Shown: positions 37,700 to 46,471 of the stretch, in pieces
Layout: every line of letters begins with the position of its first letter
How positions within the stretch are numbered: position 1 is the first letter of the stretch
Assembly (NCBI RefSeq): GCF_011440305.1
Contig: NZ_JAAOIW010000013.1
Location: forward strand, 1 to 64,000
Direction of reading: 5' to 3'
DNA: 64,000 nucleotides
DNA from: Paenibacillus agricola
GTDB taxonomy: Bacteria; Bacillota; Bacilli; Paenibacillales; NBRC-103111
The notes under the pieces: generated by a model
Told to the model about the DNA's origin: nothing
Databases searched by the model: none
What the model saw: only the letters and a program-made list of their open reading frames with translations
Position numbers and translations under genes: made by a program

Positions 37700-38110
37700 A
37701 TGGAACAGCAAGAAGTTATTTTGGTTTCGGCACCCAATAGAACAGGAGAAGGCTTCATTCGTCAATTGATGAAGATGGGCATACATTGTGCTGCTATTGC
37801 CAACAACCAAGGGGAAAAGCACCGATTGGTCAATCTTGGAGTAAAAAATATAATTATAGTTAATACTACAGAACAACAAAATAATGAAATAATTCCAAAA
37901 CTTCCAATTGGGAAAGTTTACATTTTTGAACGAAGCCTGAACCTATGCTGCCGGTATATCCGGATTTGCCGAACATGGACATCCAAACCGATTTATGTCA
38001 TCACTCACACGAACAACCCGCGTCTAGTTTATAAAGGGCTTGGAGCTGCTTATGTGATTCACACGACAAGCGAGGATGTTTCATTTCTAATCGAATCGCA
38101 TGGGAAATAA
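37700..38110 (+). CDS. Small Rossmann-like protein, unrecognised, first gene of the kdp operon
   Basis: 136 residues with alternating strand and helix pattern (EVILVSAPNRTGEGFIRQL, KNIIIVNTT, KPIYVITHT) resembling an NAD- or nucleotide-binding half-domain such as those of KtrA/TrkA regulators, though the usual GxGxxG is replaced by APNRTGEG. TAGGAGGAATAG precedes the ATG. Its position between the c-di-AMP riboswitches and kdpF suggests a regulatory role in K+ uptake; this is inference. Confidence 0.65.
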   Translation: MEQQEVILVSAPNRTGEGFIRQLMKMGIHCAAIANNQGEKHRLVNLGVKNIIIVNTTEQQNNEIIPKLPIGKVYIFERSLNLCCRYIRICRTWTSKPIYVITHTNNPRLVYKGLGAAYVIHTTSEDVSFLIESHGK

Positions 38111-38161
38111 CAGTTATCACGGTTTGACCCGGTAGAAGCATTTAATTTAGGAGGGATAGGT

Positions 38162-38269
38162 ATGTTGGATCTCTATATGGTGTTGCTGCTAGCAGCAACT
38201 TATGCAATATTCACTGGATTTTTATCATGGTGCGGACGAGTCATCGAGGAATCAGGAGGCGGGCGTTAA
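38162..38269 (+). CDS. 35-residue membrane peptide before kdpF
   Basis: ATG at 38162 after TTAGGAGGGATAGGT. One membrane helix (MVLLLAATYAIFTGFLSWC) followed by a charged tail (GRVIEESGGGR). Its stop and the kdpF start share bases in TAATG, which is translational coupling. Small peptides of this kind are found before kdpF in some other kdp operons, usually unnamed. A structural or stabilising role in the Kdp complex is likely but not shown. Confidence 0.75.
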   Translation: MLDLYMVLLLAATYAIFTGFLSWCGRVIEESGGGR

Positions 38270-38346
38270 TGGCTATCGTTATCATTTTTACGGTATTGAT
38301 CTTTGTCTACTTGGCCTATGCCTTGGTGAATCCAGAAAAATTTTAA
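38269..38346 (+). CDS. kdpF: KdpF, small subunit of the Kdp potassium pump
   Basis: 25 residues with one membrane helix and the typical end (AYALVNPEKF). KdpF stabilises the KdpFABC complex. Its start overlaps the stop of the preceding peptide gene. Confidence 0.9.
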   Translation: MAIVIIFTVLIFVYLAYALVNPEKF

Positions 38347-38410
38347 GCAAAACTCAGAAGAAGCTTACGAGGATAGTTTTGCTAAAGCAAAACTCTAGGG
38401 AGGAAACAAA

Positions 38411-40090
38411 ATGGGCATTTTGCAAATTGCCGTAGTGATTGTAATTTTGGTGTTATTGGTCAAACCTATGGGCACATACTTGTACAACGTATTCTCGAAT
38501 GAAGCTAACCGGACGGATCGCTGGTTCAGCTTCATCGAACGGCCGATTTTTGCCATTATCGGCTTGAAGGAACGCAAGGGCATGACGTGGAAAACGTATG
38601 CCGCCAGTTTTATCGCAACGAACATTGTCTTGGTTGCGATCAGTTATTTGATATTAAGGACGCAAAGCTTCTTGCCCCTGAACCCGAATGGGATTGGCAA
38701 TATGGAAGAGACGCTAACATTCAATACGGTCATCAGTTTTATGGCCAACACGAACCTGCAGCATTACAGCGGGGAGTCGGGCTTATCGTATTTCTCGCAA
38801 ATGGCTGTGATCATCATGATGATGTTTACGTCGGCAGCGACCGGATTTTCGGTGGCGATTGCTTTTATTAGAGGGATTACAAGCAAAGGGGAAACAATTG
38901 GTAACTTTTTCGAGGATTTCGTGAAGGCTCATACCCGTGTGTTCTTCCCGCTTGCTTTCCTGGTTACCATGCTGCTGGTGGCGCTCCAGGTTCCACAGAC
39001 GCTGCAGCCAACGCTAACGGTCACCACGCTCGAGGGTGCTGAGCAGCAAATCGCCATCGGGCCCGTTGCGGCGCTTGAATCGATCAAGCATCTCGGGACG
39101 AATGGTGGCGGGTTCTTCGGTGTCAACTCAGCCCATCCCTTCGAGAATCCGAGTGCGCTGACGAATGTGATTGAAATATTATCGATGTGGACGCTTTCTG
39201 CCGCACTTCCTTATACGTTTGGTTTGTTTGCCAAAAACCGCAAGCAGGGCTGGGTTATTTTCTCCTCGATGATGATCTTATTCGTGGTGTTCCTCTCCCT
39301 TATCTACGCGGCAGAGTCTAATGGGAATCCGGTTATGAACAGGCTGGGCATTGATGCTTCGCAGGGCAGTATGGAAGGCAAAGAGGTTCGCTTCGGCATT
39401 CCACAATCGGCGCTGTTTTCTACGGTCACGACAGCCGCGACAACAGGCAGTGTCAACAATATGCATGATACACTGACGCCGCTTGGAGGCATCACACCGC
39501 TCGCTCTTATGATGATGAACTGCGTATTTGGCGGGAAGGGTGTAGGCTTGGTCAATATGCTGATGTATGCGATTTTGGCGGTGTTCCTAGCTGGATTAAT
39601 GGTAGGGCGGACACCCGAATTCCTTGGGCGCAAAATCGAAGCGCGTGAGATGAAGCTGATTGCCATCGCGATTCTCGCCCATCCGCTCATTATTTTGGCT
39701 CCAACGGCCATCGCGCTGGCTACCGATTTGGGTAGAGCAGGTATTACAAATCCGACCTACCACGGCATCTCGCAGGTATTGTACGAATACACTTCATCCG
39801 CTGCCAATAATGGGTCGGGCTTTGAGGGGCTGGGCGATAATACGCCTTTCTGGAATATTACGACAGGGCTCGTTATGCTGTTCGGGCGCTACATTTCGAT
39901 GATCGCTATGCTAGCCGTAGCCGGTTCGTTACTGCGCAAGCAATGGGTTCCCGAAACGATCGGTACGTTCCGCACGGATAACCGTTTGTTTGCCGGCATT
40001 CTTGTAGGGACGGTTTTAATTATAGGCGCACTAACGTTCTTGCCAGGCATTGTGCTAGGCCCGGTTGCTGAGTATTTGACGATTCGTTAA
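38411..40090 (+). CDS. kdpA: KdpA, potassium-binding channel subunit
   Basis: 559 residues, about ten membrane segments, with the repeated selectivity-filter regions of the superfamily of K+ transporters (FNTVISFMANTNLQHYSGE, HLGTNGGGFFGVNSAHPFEN, TTGSVNNMHDTLTPLGG, SSAANNGSGFEGLG). It binds and passes K+, driven by KdpB. TAGGGAGGAAAC precedes the ATG. Confidence 0.98.
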   Translation: MGILQIAVVIVILVLLVKPMGTYLYNVFSNEANRTDRWFSFIERPIFAIIGLKERKGMTWKTYAASFIATNIVLVAISYLILRTQSFLPLNPNGIGNMEETLTFNTVISFMANTNLQHYSGESGLSYFSQMAVIIMMMFTSAATGFSVAIAFIRGITSKGETIGNFFEDFVKAHTRVFFPLAFLVTMLLVALQVPQTLQPTLTVTTLEGAEQQIAIGPVAALESIKHLGTNGGGFFGVNSAHPFENPSALTNVIEILSMWTLSAALPYTFGLFAKNRKQGWVIFSSMMILFVVFLSLIYAAESNGNPVMNRLGIDASQGSMEGKEVRFGIPQSALFSTVTTAATTGSVNNMHDTLTPLGGITPLALMMMNCVFGGKGVGLVNMLMYAILAVFLAGLMVGRTPEFLGRKIEAREMKLIAIAILAHPLIILAPTAIALATDLGRAGITNPTYHGISQVLYEYTSSAANNGSGFEGLGDNTPFWNITTGLVMLFGRYISMIAMLAVAGSLLRKQWVPETIGTFRTDNRLFAGILVGTVLIIGALTFLPGIVLGPVAEYLTIR

Positions 40091-40111
40091 TGGAAGGAGT
40101 GGACCCTATCA

Positions 40112-42142
40112 ATGGATACAAATAGAAAAAAAAGTTTGTCGGGAGCGATTGTTAGCCATGCCATCAAGGATAGCTTCGTGAAGCTGAATCCGATGGCGAT
40201 GATGAAAAACCCGGTCATGTTCGTCGTTGAGGTTGGGACGCTGGTCGTGCTGCTGATGATCTTGATCCCAGGTTATTTTGGGACAGAGGGCAGTATCGGG
40301 TTTAACGTAGCTGTCTTCGTCGTCCTGCTGTTCACGGTGCTGTTTGCCAACTTTGCCGAGGCGCTTGCTGAAGGGCGTGGGAAGGCACAAGCCGATTCCT
40401 TAAAGCAATCGAAAAAAGAAATTGTTGCCCATAAAATGGTTAGTGGCGTGCTCAAGCAAGTCCCTTCAACGGAGCTTCGCAAGGGGGATATCGTCGTCGT
40501 CTCGCAGGGTGAGATGATTCCGGGCGATGGTGAAGTGATCGAAGGCTTGGCATCCGTGGATGAATCCGCAATCACGGGGGAATCAGCCCCTGTTATTAAG
40601 GAAGCGGGCGGCGATTTCAATTCGGTAACCGGTGGTACCCGAGTAGTCAGTGACAAGATTAAGGTGAAGATTACGAGTGACCCCGGGGAATCGTTTATCG
40701 ACCGGATGATTGCATTGGTTGAAGGTGCGAAACGGCAAAAAACACCTAATGAAATTGCACTTAACACGTTGCTTACGAGCTTAACACTCATTTTCTTGAT
40801 CGTGGTGGTCACCTTGGCACCCATCGCCAAGTACCTGGAAATCCAACTGGATATACCTGTGTTGATCTCCCTGCTAGTGTGCTTGATACCAACAACGATT
40901 GGCGGCTTGCTGTCCGCGATTGGGATAGCCGGTATGGATCGGGTCACCCAGTTTAATGTGTTGGCGATGTCGGGTAAAGCAGTTGAAGCCGCAGGCGATA
41001 TTAACACGATGATTCTCGATAAAACAGGTACGATCACATTCGGTAACCGGATGGCCAGCGAGTTTACACCTGTAGGCTCCGCGAACATCGCGGCATTAGG
41101 CGAATGGGCAGCACTCAGCTCGATCAAGGATGAAACACCAGAAGGCCGTTCTGTGATCGAGTTGATGAAAAAGCAAGGGCTGTCTTATAAGAGTGCACTT
41201 GCTGAAGGTGGGTCGTTTATCGAGTTTAAGGCGGAAACCCGCATGAGTGGGATCGATTTGGTCGATGGGCGCAAAGTGCGTAAGGGCGCGGTCGATTCCG
41301 TGAAGCAATGGGTAATGTCCCAAGGCGGGTCGATTCCCGCGGACTTGGACGCCAAAAGCGATGCCATTGCCTCACAAGGGGGGACACCACTGGCAGTAGC
41401 GGTGGATGACCAAGTGTATGGCTTGATTTATTTGAAGGATACCGTGAAGCCCGGCATGAAAGAACGGTTCGAGCAGCTCCGCAAGATGGGCATTAAAACG
41501 ATCATGTGTACAGGAGATAACCCATTGACCGCAGCTACGATTGCCCGTGAGGCCGGTGTCGATGAATTTATAGCCGAGAGTAAGCCGGAGGATAAAATTG
41601 CGGTCATCCGCAAGGAACAGGCGCTGGGCAAGCTCGTAGCGATGACAGGAGATGGGACCAATGATGCGCCTGCGCTTGCCCAAGCTGATGTAGGGCTCGC
41701 GATGAACAGCGGGACAACCGCTGCCAAGGAAGCGGCCAACATGGTTGACCTGGATTCAGATCCCTCGAAAATTATCGAGGTTGTAGCGATCGGCAAGCAG
41801 TTGTTGATGACACGTGGGGCGCTAACGACCTTCAGTATCGCTAACGATGTGGCCAAATATTTTGCGATCATTCCGGCGATGTTTACACTGGCTATCCCAC
41901 AGATGGAGGCATTAAACATTATGCGTCTCGGCTCCCCCCTGTCGGCAATACTGTCCGCATTGGTCTTCAATGCGATTATTATTCCGCTGCTGATCCCACT
42001 AGCGATGAGAGGCGTAGCGTACAAACCAATGAGCTCTACAAAACTGCTGCAAAGGAACTTGTTTATCTATGGATTGGGCGGTATCGTGGTCCCGTTTGTG
42101 GGCATAAAGCTTATTGACCTTATCGTCCATGTATGGATATAG
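40112..42142 (+). CDS. kdpB: KdpB, ATPase subunit of the potassium pump
   Basis: 676 residues with TGES (SAITGESAP), DKTGT ([12 protein letters not shown]) and [16 protein letters not shown]. It energises K+ uptake through KdpA. It differs in many positions from the solitary KdpB encoded at 32036-34060, so the two copies are old paralogs, not a recent duplication. Confidence 0.98.
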   Translation: MDTNRKKSLSGAIVSHAIKDSFVKLNPMAMMKNPVMFVVEVGTLVVLLMILIPGYFGTEGSIGFNVAVFVVLLFTVLFANFAEALAEGRGKAQADSLKQSKKEIVAHKMVSGVLKQVPSTELRKGDIVVVSQGEMIPGDGEVIEGLASVDESAITGESAPVIKEAGGDFNSVTGGTRVVSDKIKVKITSDPGESFIDRMIALVEGAKRQKTPNEIALNTLLTSLTLIFLIVVVTLAPIAKYLEIQLDIPVLISLLVCLIPTTIGGLLSAIGIAGMDRVTQFNVLAMSGKAVEAAGDINTMILDKTGTITFGNRMASEFTPVGSANIAALGEWAALSSIKDETPEGRSVIELMKKQGLSYKSALAEGGSFIEFKAETRMSGIDLVDGRKVRKGAVDSVKQWVMSQGGSIPADLDAKSDAIASQGGTPLAVAVDDQVYGLIYLKDTVKPGMKERFEQLRKMGIKTIMCTGDNPLTAATIAREAGVDEFIAESKPEDKIAVIRKEQALGKLVAMTGDGTNDAPALAQADVGLAMNSGTTAAKEAANMVDLDSDPSKIIEVVAIGKQLLMTRGALTTFSIANDVAKYFAIIPAMFTLAIPQMEALNIMRLGSPLSAILSALVFNAIIIPLLIPLAMRGVAYKPMSSTKLLQRNLFIYGLGGIVVPFVGIKLIDLIVHVWI

Positions 42143-42248
42143 GAGTAAAGCGCATGTAGTAGTAGAAGTTTATGATTCTAAATATCATAGAGAAACTTAA
42201 AATGGATTAAGATAATATAATATAATAGAGGGAAGAGTGTGAACCCAG

Positions 42249-42857
42249 ATGAAACAATCCGAAAATGCTGTGCCTGAAACAGGCAGATTTTCTTTGGGAG
42301 TCGCTATTCGCGCCAGCCTTGTCTTTCTTGTCTTGTGCGGGATCGTCTACCCACTGGTATGCACAGGAATCGCCCAAGTCCTGATGCCAGCCCATGCTAA
42401 CGGCAGCTTGATCCAGAACAGCAAGGGAGAAACCGTAGGCTCGGAGCTGATTGGCCAAAAGTTTGAAGACCCTAAATATTTTCAAGGCAGGGTGTCCAGC
42501 ATTGATTATAAGGCGGAAGCCTCCGGGACGAATAACTACGCGCCTTCGAACCCGGATATGTTGGAGCGGACGCAGGAATCCATTGAGGCTTGGAAGGCTA
42601 ACAACCCGGATGTTCCGGTGAGCCAGCTGCCAATCGACCTAATTACCAACTCCGGCTCTGGGCTGGATCCGCATATTACGCCGCAATCGGCGCAAGCCCA
42701 GGTTCCACGGATTAGCAAGCTGACGGGAGTTCCCGTAGCGCAATTGCAGCAGCTAGTGCAGCAAACAACCGAAGGGCGAGACCTGGGCCTGTTCGGTGAG
42801 CCGCGGGTCAATGTGCTACAATTGAACATAGCTTTGAATGCATTATTGAACAAATAG
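42249..42857 (+). CDS. kdpC: KdpC, periplasmic-side subunit of the potassium pump
   Basis: 202 residues with one N-terminal membrane helix and the family blocks [30 protein letters not shown] and [18 protein letters not shown]. It has a 106-base gap after kdpB, longer than usual, with no gene in it. Confidence 0.97.
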   Translation: MKQSENAVPETGRFSLGVAIRASLVFLVLCGIVYPLVCTGIAQVLMPAHANGSLIQNSKGETVGSELIGQKFEDPKYFQGRVSSIDYKAEASGTNNYAPSNPDMLERTQESIEAWKANNPDVPVSQLPIDLITNSGSGLDPHITPQSAQAQVPRISKLTGVPVAQLQQLVQQTTEGRDLGLFGEPRVNVLQLNIALNALLNK

Positions 42858-42873
42858 CCAGAAGAATCATTAA

Positions 42874-42916
42874 GGGAAAGCACTGAGGGCTTATGGCTAC
42901 TCAGGCTTTTCCTTTT
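42874..42916 (+). terminator. Hairpin with T tail between kdpC and the KdpD-like gene
   Basis: GGAAAGC and CTGAG on the left pair with CTCAG and GCTTTTCC on the right, followed by CTTTTG. It may partly end the transcript so that the sensor protein is made in smaller amount than the pump. Confidence 0.6.
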
Positions 42917-42972
42917 GTTGCATAGAATCGAGCTTATCACTTGGATACAAATCGAGCGTTATGGAGGGATAT

Positions 42973-45309
42973 ATGGAAACCTTTAAGCGAAAAACACCGG
43001 AAGAGATTTTATTATCAATCTCTAAGCTGCATATGGGCAGGTTAAAGGTTTATATTGGTGCGGTTAGCGGATCAGGTAAAACCTATCATATGCTGCGTGA
43101 AGGCCAGTATTTAAAGAAGCAGGGCATCGATGTGGTAATCTGTGCTGTCTCGACCATGCAGCGCCCAGAAACTGTCGAACAGATCGGGGATTTGGAGCGA
43201 GTTCCCAGCATTCGCTGGATGAAGGATAACATAGAGAAAAAAGACCTAAACCTAGAAGCCCTTATCAAACGCAATCCAGAGGTAGTATTGGTAGATGGTT
43301 TGGCACATCATAACCGTAAAGAAGCCCAATTTGCGACACGCATGGAGGATATCCGTTTTTTGCTTAGCCACGGCATTAGTGTCATTTCAACTGTAAACGT
43401 ATACGAATTGGAAGGGGTCACGGAATTAGCCAAGAAATTAACAGGAATTGAAGTGAAAGAAACCGTACCTGCCGATACGCTGGAGAATGCGGATGAAGTG
43501 GTATTAATTGATGCAACGCCCGAAACCCTTTTAAATCGTGCGGCAGAGGGCCACCTGCGGTTGGGAAAGGGCAGCGCTTTTTTCAAGCGCGGCAATCTTG
43601 CCGTACTGCGGGAATTATCTTTGCGCTTGATGGCAGAAGATGTCAATGAGTCCCTCGATAAATACAGGGATGAATTAGGCCTGATTGGTCCCTCGGGAGC
43701 AACAGAACGTATTCTCGTTTCAGCGCAGTACCATTGGAACGGTTCGATTTATGTACGGAGAGGCCAGCAAATAGCCAAACGCCTGAACGGTGATTTGCGG
43801 GTCGTCACCTTTGTTAATGACAAAAAAGAACTTTCCAGAGATGAAGCGGCCTTCAGGCGATCAATTGTCAAACTGGTGAAAAAAGTAGGAGCAGAGTTCG
43901 AGGAGCTCCCGCTTTGTTCCCGCCGGGTCCTGCCCAAGATTCTTGTTAACTACGCTCTGGAACATAACGTCACCCGAATTGTGCTGGGGCATTCCAAGCA
44001 AACAAGGTGGATGGAGTTTTGGCAAGGATCTATTGTCCACGACATCTTAAAGCAGACAAGGAATATCGATATATTTGTGGTTGCCGACCGGGCGGAGCAT
44101 GAGGGAGAGCGAATACTGCCTGCCAAGCTATCCAAACCTGAGGAAGAGGCTGAATGGTTCCGCCGCTTAAACGCCCAAGAGGTTGAGCGTAAAATTCAGC
44201 AAATCAAGCGCGGGCAATTTAAAGTATATATTGGCGCAGCGCCAGGCGTCGGCAAAACCTACACGATGCTGCGTGAAGGTAATGATATAGGCAAAAAGGG
44301 AATTAAAGTACTCATCGGGCTGCTGGAGACACATGGCCGAAAAGAAACAGCAGCACAGGTAGGGATATTGGAGTTGGTTCCACGTAAAGTTACAGACTAC
44401 CGTGGAACACGCTTGGAAGAAATGGATACGGAAGAAATCATTCGGCGTAACCCGGATGTAGTGCTTGTCGATGAATTGGCGCATACCAATGTACCCGGAA
44501 GTAAAAACAAGAAAAGGTACGAAGATGTGCTCGATATTTTGGCAGCTGGCATTTCTGTGATTTCGACCGTCAATGTCCAACATCTGGAAAGCCTTAATGA
44601 TGCCATAGAGCAAATTACAGGTGTCCGTGTTAGGGAAACGGTACCGGACCATATCCTAAGGTTGGCCGACGAGGTACAACTGATCGATGTGGCGCCACAA
44701 TCGTTGCAGCAGCGGATGAGAGACGGAAAAATTTATGCCATGGAAAAGGTGGAGCAAGCGATTAACAACTTTTTTAAAACGGTTAATTTGATCGCTTTAA
44801 GGGAGTTGGCTTTACGTGAGATTGCTGACGATGTGGATGAACGTTTGGAATCCTGGGAAAGGAGCAGTTTTCTGCGCGGTCCCTGGCGAAGGAAAGAGGT
44901 TATTTATGTGTGTATTGATGCGGATCTCCATGCTGAGCGTTTGATTCGCAGGGGCTTTCGTATTGCCTACAGATTGAAGGCGGCTTGGTATGTTACGTAT
45001 GTCCAACTAGGAATGGCCAGTGAAATACTGGAGCGAGTGGAGGCTTTAAAGAAGCTGACGATCCGTCTAGGCGGAACCTTCGAGATCATAAAGACCGATC
45101 AACGAAAACGTATACCCGAAGCTTTGGTAAACAAAGCGAATGTGTATAAAGCCACACAGATTATATTAGGACAGTCTAAGCTATCGATCTGGAAGGAGCT
45201 GTGGAAGGGCTCTATCGTGAAAAACCTTCTTCGCCGTTCAAGGCATATGGATGTGCTTGTTGTTGCGGATTATGACCGAATAAATGCAACGCAAGAGCCT
45301 TTTGGTTGA
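42973..45309 (+). CDS. KdpD-like protein: two sensor modules, no kinase domain
   Basis: 778 residues made of two head-to-tail copies of the KdpD N-terminal region. Each has a P-loop sensor domain and a universal-stress-protein-like domain: module 1 about 1-375, module 2 about 400-778. Module 2 is canonical (GAAPGVGKTYTML, VLVDELAHTN, STVNVQHLESL). Module 1 is altered: GAVSGSGKTY keeps the P-loop, but the Walker B region reads VLVDGLAHHN, losing the Glu. The four membrane segments and the histidine kinase of ordinary KdpD are absent, and no kdpE follows. Kinase-less KdpD proteins are known in some Bacillota; the tandem form is unusual. The USP part of staphylococcal KdpD binds c-di-AMP, so a c-di-AMP receptor acting on the pump is plausible. 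GGAGGG supports ATG 42973 over 42961. Confidence 0.88.
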   Translation: METFKRKTPEEILLSISKLHMGRLKVYIGAVSGSGKTYHMLREGQYLKKQGIDVVICAVSTMQRPETVEQIGDLERVPSIRWMKDNIEKKDLNLEALIKRNPEVVLVDGLAHHNRKEAQFATRMEDIRFLLSHGISVISTVNVYELEGVTELAKKLTGIEVKETVPADTLENADEVVLIDATPETLLNRAAEGHLRLGKGSAFFKRGNLAVLRELSLRLMAEDVNESLDKYRDELGLIGPSGATERILVSAQYHWNGSIYVRRGQQIAKRLNGDLRVVTFVNDKKELSRDEAAFRRSIVKLVKKVGAEFEELPLCSRRVLPKILVNYALEHNVTRIVLGHSKQTRWMEFWQGSIVHDILKQTRNIDIFVVADRAEHEGERILPAKLSKPEEEAEWFRRLNAQEVERKIQQIKRGQFKVYIGAAPGVGKTYTMLREGNDIGKKGIKVLIGLLETHGRKETAAQVGILELVPRKVTDYRGTRLEEMDTEEIIRRNPDVVLVDELAHTNVPGSKNKKRYEDVLDILAAGISVISTVNVQHLESLNDAIEQITGVRVRETVPDHILRLADEVQLIDVAPQSLQQRMRDGKIYAMEKVEQAINNFFKTVNLIALRELALREIADDVDERLESWERSSFLRGPWRRKEVIYVCIDADLHAERLIRRGFRIAYRLKAAWYVTYVQLGMASEILERVEALKKLTIRLGGTFEIIKTDQRKRIPEALVNKANVYKATQIILGQSKLSIWKELWKGSIVKNLLRRSRHMDVLVVADYDRINATQEPFG

Positions 45310-45619
45310 AGGTGCGCGCCCCAAAGGAGATTACCGATTAACCATTCTTCAAACTCATCATTAATACTATAGGTGCTCTGATTAGCTTGATCGTCAAGAT
45401 TTTGTTTTTTTAACCAAGTTCTCTGCTTGCTTTATCGGAGAAATGTAAGGGTTACTACGGTTCCATATCTGTTCCCTTGCTATAGATAATTCAATAGATG
45501 GCGCATACTAGGATTGCCGTTCTTTAGCAATACGGTATTGCCATCTTTTTCAATGTAATACATATCAGGGAATCTATTGTTTTTTGTCCGTAAAAACAAA
45601 TAAAACGCGGATCACTTTT
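45310..45619. other. Intergenic region, nothing recognised
   Basis: No gene was seen. A short palindrome GCAATACGGTATTGC near 45528 precedes a CTTTTT run and may be the operon terminator. Confidence 0.4.
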
Positions 45620-46108
45620 TTATGAAGGCATTGGCGTATCTGTAGGCTTTGCGTATCCTTTATTATATTGAGTATCAATAATATTTCGGATCTCCTTTAT
45701 CGCTTTCCCGTCTTTACTTAATTGGGCGGTAGTTAAAGCAATCTGCATACATACCCCACATCGTGTCCCGTGGTCATCCCACACAACACTTCCATCACTT
45801 TTCACTTCCTTGATAAAACAATTCTTATTGCTTTTATGGCCAACCTCATCCCCACATCCACAATAACAGGGGATCCACTGCAGTTTATCCATGCTTAGCC
45901 CAGCGATCTGATAAATCTGTTGCGTTTGCTCAGGCTGGTTTTTTAGAAACTTTGGCAGGGTGTTGATTGAACTCGTCGTTTCCTGCAGGTCTCCGCTATG
46001 GGCTCCTCCATGTGCAGCGTGGTCTTCGGTGCTTTGGCTGCCGCACGCAGCTAAAGTGACCATAACAAGTACTAACAAAAAAATCTGAAATATCTTAAAA
46101 CTCACCAT
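45620..46108 (-). CDS. Lipoprotein with PCYCGC motif
   Basis: 162 residues from the ATG at 46108, after AGGAGG. Signal peptide with lipobox LAAC, a His-rich stretch (DHAAHGGAHSGD), then the family signature PCYCGCG followed by two more Cys sites (NCFIKEV, TRCGVC). These fit the PCYCGC family, found mainly in spore-formers, of unknown function but probably metal-binding. It lies divergent from the metal ATPase, which supports a metal role. Confidence 0.8.
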   Translation of the reverse strand: MVSFKIFQIFLLVLVMVTLAACGSQSTEDHAAHGGAHSGDLQETTSSINTLPKFLKNQPEQTQQIYQIAGLSMDKLQWIPCYCGCGDEVGHKSNKNCFIKEVKSDGSVVWDDHGTRCGVCMQIALTTAQLSKDGKAIKEIRNIIDTQYNKGYAKPTDTPMPS

Positions 46109-46251
46109 CATTCCTCCTGTTGTATCGAACCTGGCATTTTGGCATTTCTGTTCGAAAGATGTGTATTCGTTTGATTGACCATCATATGAATGAATGCTAA
46201 TATGATAATATATTAAATACATATTAAAATCAACTAATCTAGGGAGTAACC

Positions 46252-46471
46252 ATGATGGACCACCTTGATGTCATTAGGGGGTTTGCAGATAAAACAAGAC
46301 TGCAGATTCTTCAGCGCCAAGCTAATGGACATGGATATTGGACGGAGCTTTGAACATATTATTTCTCCCTTTAAAGAAGAAGTCATCCTAGTAGATGAAG
46401 GCGTTATGATTGGTGGCACGTACAGAGGCATCCGTCTGCAGAAAGTGAGGAAGGCCCATGAAAGAGAATGA
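46252..46471 (+). pseudogene. Decayed ArsR-type regulator
   Basis: From the ATG at 46252 the reading begins like an ArsR/SmtB repressor (LDVIRGFADKTRLQILQRQ) but stops after 33 residues. A second frame then continues with HIISPFKEEVILVDEGVMIG and TYRGIRLQKVRKAHERE, like the wing and end of the same fold. The middle of the DNA-binding domain is missing or scrambled. It ends just inside the metal ATPase gene, the usual place for its repressor. The pump may therefore be unregulated or under another factor. Confidence 0.5.

Noticed and set aside
40273-41127. 284-codon frame on the minus strand inside kdpB
   Set aside because: Antisense of conserved KdpB sequence; the corresponding antisense frames also occur in the other kdpB, as expected from codon bias.
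45310-45619. Looked for kdpE or a separate histidine kinase after the KdpD-like gene
   Set aside because: No response regulator or kinase is encoded up to 45619 or elsewhere in the island.
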